A stretch of DNA of 13,753 nt from Mageeibacillus sp. UBA1243. GTDB taxonomy: Bacteria; Bacillota; Clostridia; UBA1212. Below, piece by piece: positions 1 to 6,629 of this stretch. Position numbers and translations under genes: made by a program. The notes beneath the pieces are model-generated. The model searched no databases, had not been told where the DNA came from, and was given only the letters and a program-made list of their open reading frames with translations. The stretch lies in NCBI GenBank assembly GCA_002308595.1, contig DBWH01000017.1, positions 21,712 to 35,464 on the forward strand, read 5' to 3'. Positions within the stretch are counted from its first letter, which is position 1. Every line of letters starts with the position of its first letter.

Positions 1-1061
1 TAACCGGTTCCGTCCCAGCGCTCGTGGTGGTAGGTCGCGATGTCTGCAGCAAACGAGACGTAGTCTTCGTCCGTGATGCCGTTTAAGACTTCCCTGACAA
101 TTCTGCCTCCTGCCTCGGCATGCTTTTTCATCTCTTCATATTCTTCTTTTGTCAGTCGTCCCGGCTTTCTCAGTATTGTGTCGGAGACGATTATTTTTCC
201 GACGTCGTGCATTGGCGATAACGCGTAGAGTCTTGAAATAAACTTGTCGTCGATCACGTCCCTGTAGACGTTTTCGTCCCTCGCGCACTCGGCAAGCCTT
301 TTAACGTACGTGCTTGTCCTTGTGATGTGCTCTCCCGTCTCCATGTCGCGGTTTTCAATAATGTTGGAAAGTCCGAGGATTGTGTGCTCCTGGATTCTTG
401 TGACGGTCTCTTTTTCCTTGACGAGGTCGCACGTGATGTCCTGCTGCACAAGGTCGTTGTAGTAGATGTAGCAGAGGGCGGAGCACATTGCGATGGAAAG
501 GTAAGTTATGTGAATTTCTGCAACTGTCATCGGGATGATGCCGGCGATGATTATCACAGGTATCATAATGATCGTGACAACGTCGCGGTGCTTGAATTTC
601 CTGCCGACAATGCAAAGGCTTATGATCAGATAGACAAGGCTCAGTATGTAAAGCACCTCGTATGCGGCAAAGAGGATGCCTCTGTGGTAACCCTTGTCGT
701 CAAAGTAGAAAATTGAGCCGAAGGGGGCTGACGAGGTTTCGATGATCAGGTTGAAGCCGAGAACGAGGATGGCCGCGAGTGCCTGATGGTTAAGACCGAG
801 GGCGCCTGCGAAAAGCACGCTCAGGAGCGGGGCAATGGAGAACTGTATGACGGTAAGGACCGTTAGAGCCGTTGACCATTTCGGATCGTAATATCCGCAG
901 TGGACCGCATACTCTGCCGCAGCGCAGAACATGATCGCAGCAAAGGTAAGAAGATACCATGTCTTCTGCCCCTTGGTGAATCCGGTGTAGTTGACAACGT
1001 GCAGGATAAGTCCGAACAGTATCAACTCCGTGAGTATTAAAACCCCGAGATAAATCGTCAT
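1..1061 (-). CDS. Membrane-anchored HD-GYP domain protein, probable cyclic di-GMP phosphodiesterase (3' end outside window)
   Basis: This protein probably hydrolyses cyclic di-GMP at the inner face of the membrane. The visible 353 residues begin at ATG 1061, behind an AGAGGAAAG ribosome binding site. Residues 1 to about 205 are hydrophobic, with roughly six or seven membrane segments (for example 4-22, 62-88, 94-108, 130-153, 166-198), and resemble no sensor domain I can name. After a short linker comes the HD-GYP domain: ENRD near 236-239, H245, the metal-binding HDVGK at 285-289, H324 and HH at 345-346, followed by ERWDGTG. The GYP loop and the C-terminus are lost at the left edge, so the GYP proline cannot be checked. 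The upstream neighbour on the same strand is a diguanylate cyclase, 87 bp away, with no obvious terminator between them, so the two may be co-transcribed. The assignment to the HD-GYP family is firm; the activity is inferred from conserved metal ligands. Confidence 0.9.
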   Translation of the reverse strand, partial: MTIYLGVLILTELILFGLILHVVNYTGFTKGQKTWYLLTFAAIMFCAAAEYAVHCGYYDPKWSTALTVLTVIQFSIAPLLSVLFAGALGLNHQALAAILVLGFNLIIETSSAPFGSIFYFDDKGYHRGILFAAYEVLYILSLVYLIISLCIVGRKFKHRDVVTIIMIPVIIIAGIIPMTVAEIHITYLSIAMCSALCYIYYNDLVQQDITCDLVKEKETVTRIQEHTILGLSNIIENRDMETGEHITRTSTYVKRLAECARDENVYRDVIDDKFISRLYALSPMHDVGKIIVSDTILRKPGRLTKEEYEEMKKHAEAGGRIVREVLNGITDEDYVSFAADIATYHHERWDGTG

Positions 1062-1148
1062 TCTTTTTACTTTCCTCTTAAATCGTTTCTTTGCGCTGCA
1101 CAAAGCTGCGCATTATCGTAAGTGTTATTTATAATGTCGGGCCGCCTG

Positions 1149-2651
1149 CTAAAGCGTCTCTGCCGTGTGATCTTTATGTCTTCTTCTGTCGTGTTCAGAG
1201 CGGCTGTAGAAGCTGTTTTTATTGTCGTACATATTCTTATCCGCGTCGCTTACCATCGAATCAATGTCCTCATGGTCCTCCGTGGAAGCAACACCGTGCG
1301 ATATCGAGAAGCCCTCAATGTCGGGTTCGCGCCACTCGGCTGTCAGCCTGTCAAGCTCTCTCAGACAGTCATCGACTTTTTGCTTTTTCTCTCTTACAAT
1401 GACGCAGAACTCGTCACCGCCAATGCGATAAAGCGTCTCAACACCGGGAAAAGCTCTTCTCAGGCACTCTGCGGAGGCTTTTATAAGCCTGTCGCCCGTC
1501 TTGTGACCGTAGGTGTCGTTTGTATGCTTCAGGCCGTTTATGTCAAGTATAACGATGCAGAGGCTTTCGGGAAGACCGTCGGCAAGCCTGTCGATTTCCT
1601 CACTGTAGGCTCTGCGGTTTAAAAGTCCGGTGAGCTGGCTGCGGTGGGCGACCTTGATCTCCTCCTCGGCAAGCTCCTTCATCTTTTCTGCCTGTCTGTC
1701 CTTGCGGCTTGTACGTATAAGCATATAGATGAGGAAGACAACTATCGCGAGCGAAAGCATTACCGTTACGTAGAGGGGGTTGTTCAGGGCTTTGAGCTGG
1801 CTTGACGCATTGGTGACAGAGACGCACACCCAGTTCTCGCCGACAGTTGTATTGAACACGAAGTATTCGTTGCCGGAATAGATTAACGTGAACATTCCGC
1901 GGGATTCGTTGATCTCCCTGATTTTTCTTACAATCTGAGAGTTGAGGGAATAACCGGTTGTGCTGTATTCCTTTCCGATCTCGTCAGTGTCGGTGTGCGA
2001 GACTACGAAGTTTGAACTGTTGATGATGAATTTGACAACGGAACCCGCGCCGGTATTGGAGGCATCCTCTGTTTTGTTCTGAACGAGCTGGGGCTTTATG
2101 TCAAATGCAACAACGCCGTTGCCGCCGCTGAGCGCCTTGGCGAATGTGATCATGATGTCGTTTGTGTGAACGTCAAGATAGGGGTCGACAACAACGACCT
2201 TGTCGGGTTTTGACATTGCAACCTTGTACCAGGGTCGCTCGGTGGAGTCAAAGCCTTCCGGCGGAACCCAGCCCGAACCGTCAAGAAACTCTCCCTTTAT
2301 GTAACCGTAGACACCCTCTGACTGAACGTTGAGAACCGCCTCGGTCGAATACGAAAAATCGACAAGCGCCTTCAGAATTTCCTCGCGGGTGCCTCCCGAA
2401 CTGATAATACTGTCAATGGTGCTGCCGGCAAGGTCTATCGAAGCCATACAGGCACTCATAAGTTCGTTGATCTCGACAGAAGAGTTGATGGCGTCAAGCT
2501 GACAGTCCTTGATTATCATGGTTCTTTTTGTGGAGTAGTACTGCCTGTAGTAGAAAACGATGACGCCAATGAAAATGCATATGACAATTAACGTCAAGAT
2601 AACGCTCAGCAAGGTTTTTTTGTTTGAAACTCTGCGGTTGGTATTTTCCAT
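1149..2651 (-). CDS. Cache-sensor diguanylate cyclase (GGDEF domain)
   Basis: This is a probable membrane receptor that makes cyclic di-GMP from two GTP. The 500-residue protein starts at ATG 2651 behind an AAGGAA ribosome binding site. Its order is: a short cytoplasmic N-terminus, membrane segment about 13-35, an extracytoplasmic region about 36-293 that looks like a double Cache ligand-sensing domain (RPWY at 139-142 and DPYLD at 156-160 are typical of that fold), membrane segment about 294-313, a charged linker, and a GGDEF domain about 337-485. The GGDEF domain begins with LTGLLNRRAYSEEI, keeps D370 in DINGLK, and has an intact GGDEF signature at 411-415, so it should be catalytic. The RxxD product-inhibition site normally placed five residues before GGDEF is absent (PGVE is there instead). 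The ligand cannot be read from the sequence; Cache domains often bind amino acids or carboxylates. The HD-GYP gene lies just downstream on the same strand. Confidence 0.93.
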   Translation of the reverse strand: MENTNRRVSNKKTLLSVILTLIVICIFIGVIVFYYRQYYSTKRTMIIKDCQLDAINSSVEINELMSACMASIDLAGSTIDSIISSGGTREEILKALVDFSYSTEAVLNVQSEGVYGYIKGEFLDGSGWVPPEGFDSTERPWYKVAMSKPDKVVVVDPYLDVHTNDIMITFAKALSGGNGVVAFDIKPQLVQNKTEDASNTGAGSVVKFIINSSNFVVSHTDTDEIGKEYSTTGYSLNSQIVRKIREINESRGMFTLIYSGNEYFVFNTTVGENWVCVSVTNASSQLKALNNPLYVTVMLSLAIVVFLIYMLIRTSRKDRQAEKMKELAEEEIKVAHRSQLTGLLNRRAYSEEIDRLADGLPESLCIVILDINGLKHTNDTYGHKTGDRLIKASAECLRRAFPGVETLYRIGGDEFCVIVREKKQKVDDCLRELDRLTAEWREPDIEGFSISHGVASTEDHEDIDSMVSDADKNMYDNKNSFYSRSEHDRRRHKDHTAETL

Positions 2652-2756
2652 CTGATTCCTTCTTTACCTGCAAAAAAGTAATTTGACCGCTTGTTCGAAG
2701 CGAAAAAGCAGTCCGTTATCTTCCGTGAAGTCAGTGATTTGTGGTTTTCAATTCGG

Positions 2757-2785
2757 ATTATACCTTATTTTATATTTTATTACAA
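2757..2785 (-). promoter_or_regulatory. Candidate sigma-70 promoter for the diguanylate cyclase gene
   Basis: Read on the minus strand, TTGTAA (2785-2780) is followed by a 17-base spacer and a perfect TATAAT (2762-2757). Transcription would start near 2750, giving a leader of about 100 bases before ATG 2651. The surroundings are AT-rich, so a chance match is possible. Confidence 0.5.
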
Positions 2786-2797
2786 ACCGATTATGTT

Positions 2798-2815
2798 CTT
2801 ATTCAACTTATTCAA
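2798..2815. repeat. Tandem 9-bp direct repeat upstream of the divergent promoters
   Basis: CTTATTCAA occurs twice head to tail (2798-2806 and 2807-2815), followed by CTTTT. It lies just upstream of the candidate minus-strand promoter and between the two promoters, where an activator or repressor could bind. The repeat is seen directly; a regulatory role is a guess. Confidence 0.3.
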
Positions 2816-2863
2816 CTTTTGGCGCGAATCGATATGATGTTACAAACGTTATATTTCTAACAA

Positions 2864-2892
2864 TTGTTTTTAATCCCGCTTGGTGATAAAAT
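2864..2892 (+). promoter_or_regulatory. Candidate promoter with extended -10 for the lipoprotein gene
   Basis: TTGTTT (2864-2869) is followed by a 17-base spacer and TAAAAT (2887-2892), with TGA just before the -10 providing the TGN of an extended -10 element. The start would be near 2899, leaving a leader of roughly 97 bases. The -35 is only a half match. Confidence 0.4.
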
Positions 2893-2995
2893 GAAATTGT
2901 GAATACATCAACCTGAATAATAATTTCGGGCTGAAGGCCGGTTCATTTCTTTCTCAGCTTAAAGATTTGAACTTTTTTAAGAAAGGATTTTTATC

Positions 2996-3967
2996 ATGAA
3001 GAAATTTACGGCTGCTGTTATAGCTTTGACATTGGCGGTTTTGTCCGTGTTCATGCTTTCCGCATGCGGAAAAAGCAACAATGCAATTAAGACCGACGAC
3101 AAGACTACTAAGACCGACGACGAGAATACTAAGACCGACGACAAGGCTTCTGAACTCGACGCGGAAGCGCTGGAGTCCTACCTGAGCGAAGGCCTTGCCA
3201 GTGTTTTCAATTATTCCAATTATCATATTACGACGATAACAGAAACATCAGTGAGCTCCGACGAACCGGACTATACCGGCGCCGGCATGGATAAGCAAAC
3301 CGTAGACGCCATCTTTAAAAACTGGAAAACGGATGATTATGTAATACGGCTTATCCTTTCCTACGATATGCCGGATGTCACGGATTCTATTGCCGTCATT
3401 GATACAGTCAAGAACGTTCAGCTTATCTACACCAAAGACGGTTATTATTTAGGGCAGGAACCTTATGATAAGTTCGGCTTCACTGAGCTTTCAGAAGGAA
3501 GCAGTATACCGATGACGGAAATTATGTCAACAGACCCCAGCTTTGTTTATGAAAATGAGATTAAAAATGGTTTGCTCGAATACGCCAAGGTCACAGAGCA
3601 CGAAGACGGCTCAAAAACAATAGAATGCAGACTTGGAAAAGATGAGGTCATGAAAGTCTGCAAGTCGGGCGTTGATCAGACTTTGGACTATCTCGATTTA
3701 ACAGACGGTGAAGTCGCTGAAACTTCAGCCTTATATATTTTTGATCTTACAAAGGACGGCACAATCAGCCGTATTGAATGTAAAACGTCTCTGAAGGTTC
3801 TGTATAGTGTTGACGGCAATACGTACCATTGCGAATACAATGACTCTTTTCTGTTTACCGCGACTGAGATTGGCGCAGATTTCAATATTGATATCCCTGA
3901 CGAGAGCAAGACTCTTCCGATGGACGAGTACTGGCAGGTTATTAACGGCACCGCAAGCGACTACTGA
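2996..3967 (+). CDS. Uncharacterised membrane lipoprotein
   Basis: I do not recognise the family. The 323-residue product begins at ATG 2996 behind AGAAAGG and has a clear lipoprotein signal: MKK, a hydrophobic stretch about 4-22, and a lipobox LSAC ending at C24. It should be cleaved before C24 and tethered to the outer face of the membrane. Residues 32-52 are three copies of a hydrophilic seven-residue unit (KTDDKTT, KTDDENT, KTDDKAS), probably a flexible spacer. The rest, about 55-323, is a soluble domain rich in alternating beta-type segments and acidic residues with no further membrane segments. It contains no cysteine residue apart from C24, C209 and a few others toward the C-terminus, and no enzyme motif I can identify. 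The coding sequence looks more AT-rich than the nitrogen genes to its right. It stands alone between its own promoter region and a strong terminator. Confidence 0.85.
   Translation: MKKFTAAVIALTLAVLSVFMLSACGKSNNAIKTDDKTTKTDDENTKTDDKASELDAEALESYLSEGLASVFNYSNYHITTITETSVSSDEPDYTGAGMDKQTVDAIFKNWKTDDYVIRLILSYDMPDVTDSIAVIDTVKNVQLIYTKDGYYLGQEPYDKFGFTELSEGSSIPMTEIMSTDPSFVYENEIKNGLLEYAKVTEHEDGSKTIECRLGKDEVMKVCKSGVDQTLDYLDLTDGEVAETSALYIFDLTKDGTISRIECKTSLKVLYSVDGNTYHCEYNDSFLFTATEIGADFNIDIPDESKTLPMDEYWQVINGTASDY
3089..3151 (+). repeat. Three in-frame 21-bp tandem repeats inside the lipoprotein gene
   Basis: Units lie at 3089-3109, 3110-3130 and 3131-3151. Each begins AAGACCGACGAC and differs mainly in the last nine bases. 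They encode the KTDD-based spacer just after the lipidated cysteine. Such repeats can expand or contract by slippage without shifting the frame. Confidence 0.9.
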
Positions 3968-3999
3968 TTCGCTGCAAAACGCTGAAACATAATAAAACG

Positions 4000-4041
4000 A
4001 AAACTTCGTCCTTGGTTTTGAAACTGAGGGCGGAGTTTTTT
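4000..4041. terminator. Strong, probably bidirectional intrinsic terminator
   Basis: The arms 4001-4018 and 4021-4038 pair over their full length, 18 pairs including several G-U, around a very tight apical loop, followed by a T run at 4036-4041. On the other strand an A-rich stretch at 3991-4003 gives a weaker U run. It lies between two convergent genes: the lipoprotein ends at 3967 and the minus-strand ANTAR gene ends at 4040, so its stop codon overlaps the hairpin base. Confidence 0.85.
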
Positions 4042-4624
4042 AACCGTATGTTTTTATGATCTCTTCTGCGACCTGGTGTTTGCCGATGCACCTGTCCATG
4101 GCCTGCTTTTCGATATACCTGTGAGCTTCCGGCTCTGTCATCTTAAGCTCCCTTATGAGGAGCCACTTGGCTCTGTTGACAAGCCTTATCTCGTTCATCT
4201 TTTCTTCGATTGAAAGTGTTCTCTTCTCGTTTTTCCTGAGACGTTCCCTTGCGCTTATGAGCCAGCCGGCAGCAGCCTGAAAGACAGCCATTGACGCGGG
4301 CTTTTGCATCAGAAAGATTCCGTGCTCGACAAGCTTTTCGTAGAGCTCGTCATATTGCTCAGACTTTGATATGAACAGAACTACCGAATTGTATGAGTTT
4401 ACCGTGTCTATCGCAAACCTTACTCCTGAATCGTCCGGGAGAGGAGAGTTCACGACAACAAAGTCGAAGTCGCGTTCGGAGATTGCGCGCTTGGCGGAAC
4501 TGATATTTGAAACCACCGTCAAAGGTGAGAAAATCGGCAAGGGGAAAATCTCGGACAGCACATCGTTGAATTTCATCGATGCTGACACAATCAGAATACT
4601 GTACACCTGCTCCTTAAGTTTCAA
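4040..4624 (-). CDS. ANTAR-domain RNA-binding antiterminator with degenerate receiver (NitR/NasT/AmiR type)
   Basis: This is a predicted RNA-binding regulator that prevents transcription termination in nitrogen gene leaders. The N-terminal part (about 7-125) follows a response-regulator receiver pattern, but the phospho-acceptor position holds N59 (FDFVVVNSPLPDDSG), and the acidic residues expected after the first strand (LIVSAS) are missing. The lysine K108 in QKP is kept. Residues about 139-193 form an ANTAR domain, with the VNRAKWLLI and AHRYIEKQAMDR helices typical of the family. The start appears to be TTG 4624: a stop codon directly precedes it in frame, AAAGGTGG lies at good spacing, and the first receiver strand would be lost if ATG at residue 17 were used. 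It is the last gene of the glt-glnA operon, 36 bp after glnA. An ANTAR gene (nitR) downstream of glnA is known in solventogenic clostridia. Its likely targets are the leader hairpins at 10960-11334. Confidence 0.88.
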   Translation of the reverse strand: MKLKEQVYSILIVSASMKFNDVLSEIFPLPIFSPLTVVSNISSAKRAISERDFDFVVVNSPLPDDSGVRFAIDTVNSYNSVVLFISKSEQYDELYEKLVEHGIFLMQKPASMAVFQAAAGWLISARERLRKNEKRTLSIEEKMNEIRLVNRAKWLLIRELKMTEPEAHRYIEKQAMDRCIGKHQVAEEIIKTYG

Positions 4625-4660
4625 TCAGATTCACCACCTTTATGCCGGTTTTTGCAGAAT

Positions 4661-5872
4661 TCACTCTGCACAGTAGATGTAAATGATAGGAGCGGGAATG
4701 TATTTGAGTATAAATTCGTCCGAAACTGACGCGGCCTTGGCGGCTTTGAGATTTTCGGGAAGCTTTTTGACTGACGCCAATGATTCCTCGTCGGCCTTGT
4801 AGAGGTTCAGGTTGAGAGGATCCGGGAGCTTGGCGCTTTTTGTGATGCCGTCAAGAGCTGCCCAGATGAGGATTGCAAACGCGATATAGGGATTGGCGGA
4901 CGGATCCGGCGAGCGGAGCTCAAGACGTCTGTATTCGTTCTGCGCAGCGGGAATTCTTATCAGCTGGGACCTGTTTTCGTGAGACCAGGAGACGTATTTC
5001 GGAGCTTTCATCCTGCCGAGACGCTTGTAGGAGCTCTCGGAGGGGTTGAGGAACGTTGTCATGGGAACCGCTTTTTCAAGGATTCCTGCAGTCATGCTGT
5101 AAAGAACATCGTCGTTTGCGGCGCCTTTTACGGACATGTTGATGTGAAAACCGTTGCCGGGTGTATCGCCAAGGGGCTTCGGCGAGAAATCCGCATAAAG
5201 ACCGTTCCTTCTTGCGACTGTCTTAACGACGGTCTGGAAGGTCATGACGTTGTCGGCAGCCTCGAGTGCCTCGGTGTAGCGGAAGTCAATCTCGTTCTGG
5301 CCGGGGCCTTCCTCGTGGTGGGAGCTCTCGGGCTTAATACCCATCTGCTCAAGCGTAAGGCAGATTTCACGTCTCACGTTTTCGCCTTTGTCGTCAGGGG
5401 CAATGTCCATGTAGCCTGCGTGGTCGTAGGGCTTTCTTGTCGGCTCGTTGTTCTCGTCAAGCTCAAAGAGGTAGAATTCCTGCTCGGCGCCGAAGCTGAA
5501 GGTGTAGCCGAGCGCCTTGGCGTCAGAAATGGCCCTCATAAGAAGCGCTCTTGTGTCGCACTCGAAGGGCGTGCCGTCGGGGTAGGAGATTGAGCAGAAC
5601 ATGCGAACGACCTTGCCGTGTTCGGGTCTCCAGGGGAGCCAGGTGAGGGTGGAGGGGTCCGGATGGAGGAAGAGGTCTGAATTTGCCTCATCGCCAAAGC
5701 CTTTGATCGCAGACGCGTCAAACGCGATACCGTGCTCAAAAGCGCGCTGAAGCTCATCGGGCATAATGGAGATGTTCTTTTGCCTTCCGAAAACGTCGCA
5801 GAAGGCAAGACGGATGAATTTCACGTCCTCTTCTTCAACGTACTGCATAACTTCTTCCTTTGAGTAATTCAT
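4661..5872 (-). CDS. glnA: Short type I glutamine synthetase
   Basis: It catalyses ATP-dependent formation of glutamine from glutamate and ammonium in the cytoplasm. The 403-residue product starts at ATG 5872 behind GGAGGT. The N-terminal beta-Grasp domain runs to about 90 with FDASAIKGF at 51-59, including the conserved D52. The catalytic barrel follows: GAEQEFYLF at 128-136 (metal ligands E130 and E132), HHEEGPGQNEIDF at 185-197, GNGFHINMS at 239-247, SYKRL at 281-285, ENRSQLIRIP at 299-308 and RSPDPSANPY at 320-329. All the main ATP, glutamate and metal motifs are present, so activity is expected. It is clearly shorter than the usual 440-470 residues of bacterial type I enzymes, mainly toward the C-terminus, and ends in an unusually hydrophobic tail (APIIYIY). 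The Tyr adenylylation loop of proteobacterial GlnA is not evident. It sits 39 bp after the GXGXG subunit gene in the glt operon, coupling glutamine and glutamate synthesis. Confidence 0.93.
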   Translation of the reverse strand: MNYSKEEVMQYVEEEDVKFIRLAFCDVFGRQKNISIMPDELQRAFEHGIAFDASAIKGFGDEANSDLFLHPDPSTLTWLPWRPEHGKVVRMFCSISYPDGTPFECDTRALLMRAISDAKALGYTFSFGAEQEFYLFELDENNEPTRKPYDHAGYMDIAPDDKGENVRREICLTLEQMGIKPESSHHEEGPGQNEIDFRYTEALEAADNVMTFQTVVKTVARRNGLYADFSPKPLGDTPGNGFHINMSVKGAANDDVLYSMTAGILEKAVPMTTFLNPSESSYKRLGRMKAPKYVSWSHENRSQLIRIPAAQNEYRRLELRSPDPSANPYIAFAILIWAALDGITKSAKLPDPLNLNLYKADEESLASVKKLPENLKAAKAASVSDEFILKYIPAPIIYIYCAE

Positions 5873-5911
5873 ACTACCTCCGATTTTGGGTCTTTATACT
5901 ATTTGCTTGCG

Positions 5912-6628
5912 TCAGTTGGGGACGTAAAGCCTCTTGTAAGGGTTCTTGCTGTCGGGCGTTACGACAGTGAAGGGCGAATCCGTGAGCTCCTTCTTGTCAA
6001 CGCCGAACAGCTTGCAGAACTCAGTCAGATATTTGTCGATATCCTTCATGTCATCGTCTGTAGCGGGCCTTGCCGTGACCTGGCCGGGGAAGCTGATGCC
6101 GCTGCAGTCTGACCTTAAAATCATCTTGCCGCCGTGCATTCCCGTGCATGGGAAGTTCCCGACTATCCTGTCACTTCCGCCAAGGCCTAAAACCACGATC
6201 ACACCGCCTGCCTGGTACTCGCCGAGGAAGCTTCCTGCGCTTCCGCCGATGACCATCACGGGCACCTTTTCTTTGTAGGCCTTCATGTGGATGCCGGCGC
6301 GGTAGCCTGCGTCGCCTTTAACGTAGATACTGCCGCCGCGCATTGCGTAGCCTGCGCAGTCGCCTATGTTTCCGTGGACAACAATCTTTCCGTCGTTCAT
6401 CGTATCTCCGACGGCGTCCTGGGCGTTTCCGTAAACCGTTATGTCGGCTCCGTTCAGGTATGCTCCGAGCGCGTTTCCGGGTATGCCTTCAATGCTTATT
6501 GATCTGCCCGACATTCCGGCGCCTATGAAGCGCTGTCCGAGGCAGCCTTTGACAAGTATTTTTTTGCCTGATTTGCGGATTGAATCGTTTATATCTCGAT
6601 AGCCGAGACCGCTTGCCTGAACTTCCAT
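5912..6628 (-). CDS. Glutamate synthase GXGXG (GltB C-terminal beta-helix) subunit
   Basis: This is the structural beta-helix part of the large glutamate synthase subunit, encoded as a separate 238-residue protein. In fused enzymes this domain packs against the glutaminase and synthase domains and helps hold the ammonia channel. The repeating turn pattern is plain: GCLGQRFIGAGMSG near 28-41, GIPGNALGAYLNGADITVYGNAQDAVGDTMNDG about 48-80, then GNIGDCAGYAMRGG and GDAGYRAGIHM, with glycines recurring in each coil. The start, ATG 6628, lies one base beyond the stop of the reductase gene, so translation is probably coupled. It belongs to the glt operon. Similar GXGXG domains occur in formylmethanofuran dehydrogenase subunit C, but the neighbouring synthase and glutaminase genes settle the assignment here. 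Confidence 0.92.
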   Translation of the reverse strand: MEVQASGLGYRDINDSIRKSGKKILVKGCLGQRFIGAGMSGRSISIEGIPGNALGAYLNGADITVYGNAQDAVGDTMNDGKIVVHGNIGDCAGYAMRGGSIYVKGDAGYRAGIHMKAYKEKVPVMVIGGSAGSFLGEYQAGGVIVVLGLGGSDRIVGNFPCTGMHGGKMILRSDCSGISFPGQVTARPATDDDMKDIDKYLTEFCKLFGVDKKELTDSPFTVVTPDSKNPYKRLYVPN

Positions 6629-6629
6629 A

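Larger units (their letters stand above)
2652..2995. other. AT-rich divergent intergenic region (344 bp)
   Basis: This region separates the divergently transcribed diguanylate cyclase and lipoprotein genes. I see no convincing coding sequence. It holds a candidate promoter for each direction and a tandem pair of 9-bp repeats, each listed separately. No RNA gene or mobile element is apparent. Confidence 0.7.

Noticed and set aside
1085..1115. Hairpin between the GGDEF and HD-GYP genes as a terminator
   Set aside because: The possible pairing (TGCGC with GCGCA around an 11-base loop) is short and has no T run on the minus strand.
1122..1622. 166-codon open frame on the plus strand opposite the diguanylate cyclase
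   Set aside because: It lies antisense to the GGDEF domain with no sign of a start signal or recognisable protein.
3089..3151. CRISPR-like short repeats
   Set aside because: The repeats are contiguous, in frame and inside a lipoprotein gene, with no unique spacers.
4979..5593. 204-codon open frame on the plus strand opposite glnA
   Set aside because: It is a shadow of the minus-strand glutamine synthetase: Val/Gly-rich composition, no ribosome binding site, no family resemblance.
5873..5911. Internal promoter for glnA
   Set aside because: A TATAAA-like -10 is present on the minus strand, but no acceptable -35 lies at the right distance; the short gap is better explained by operon co-transcription.
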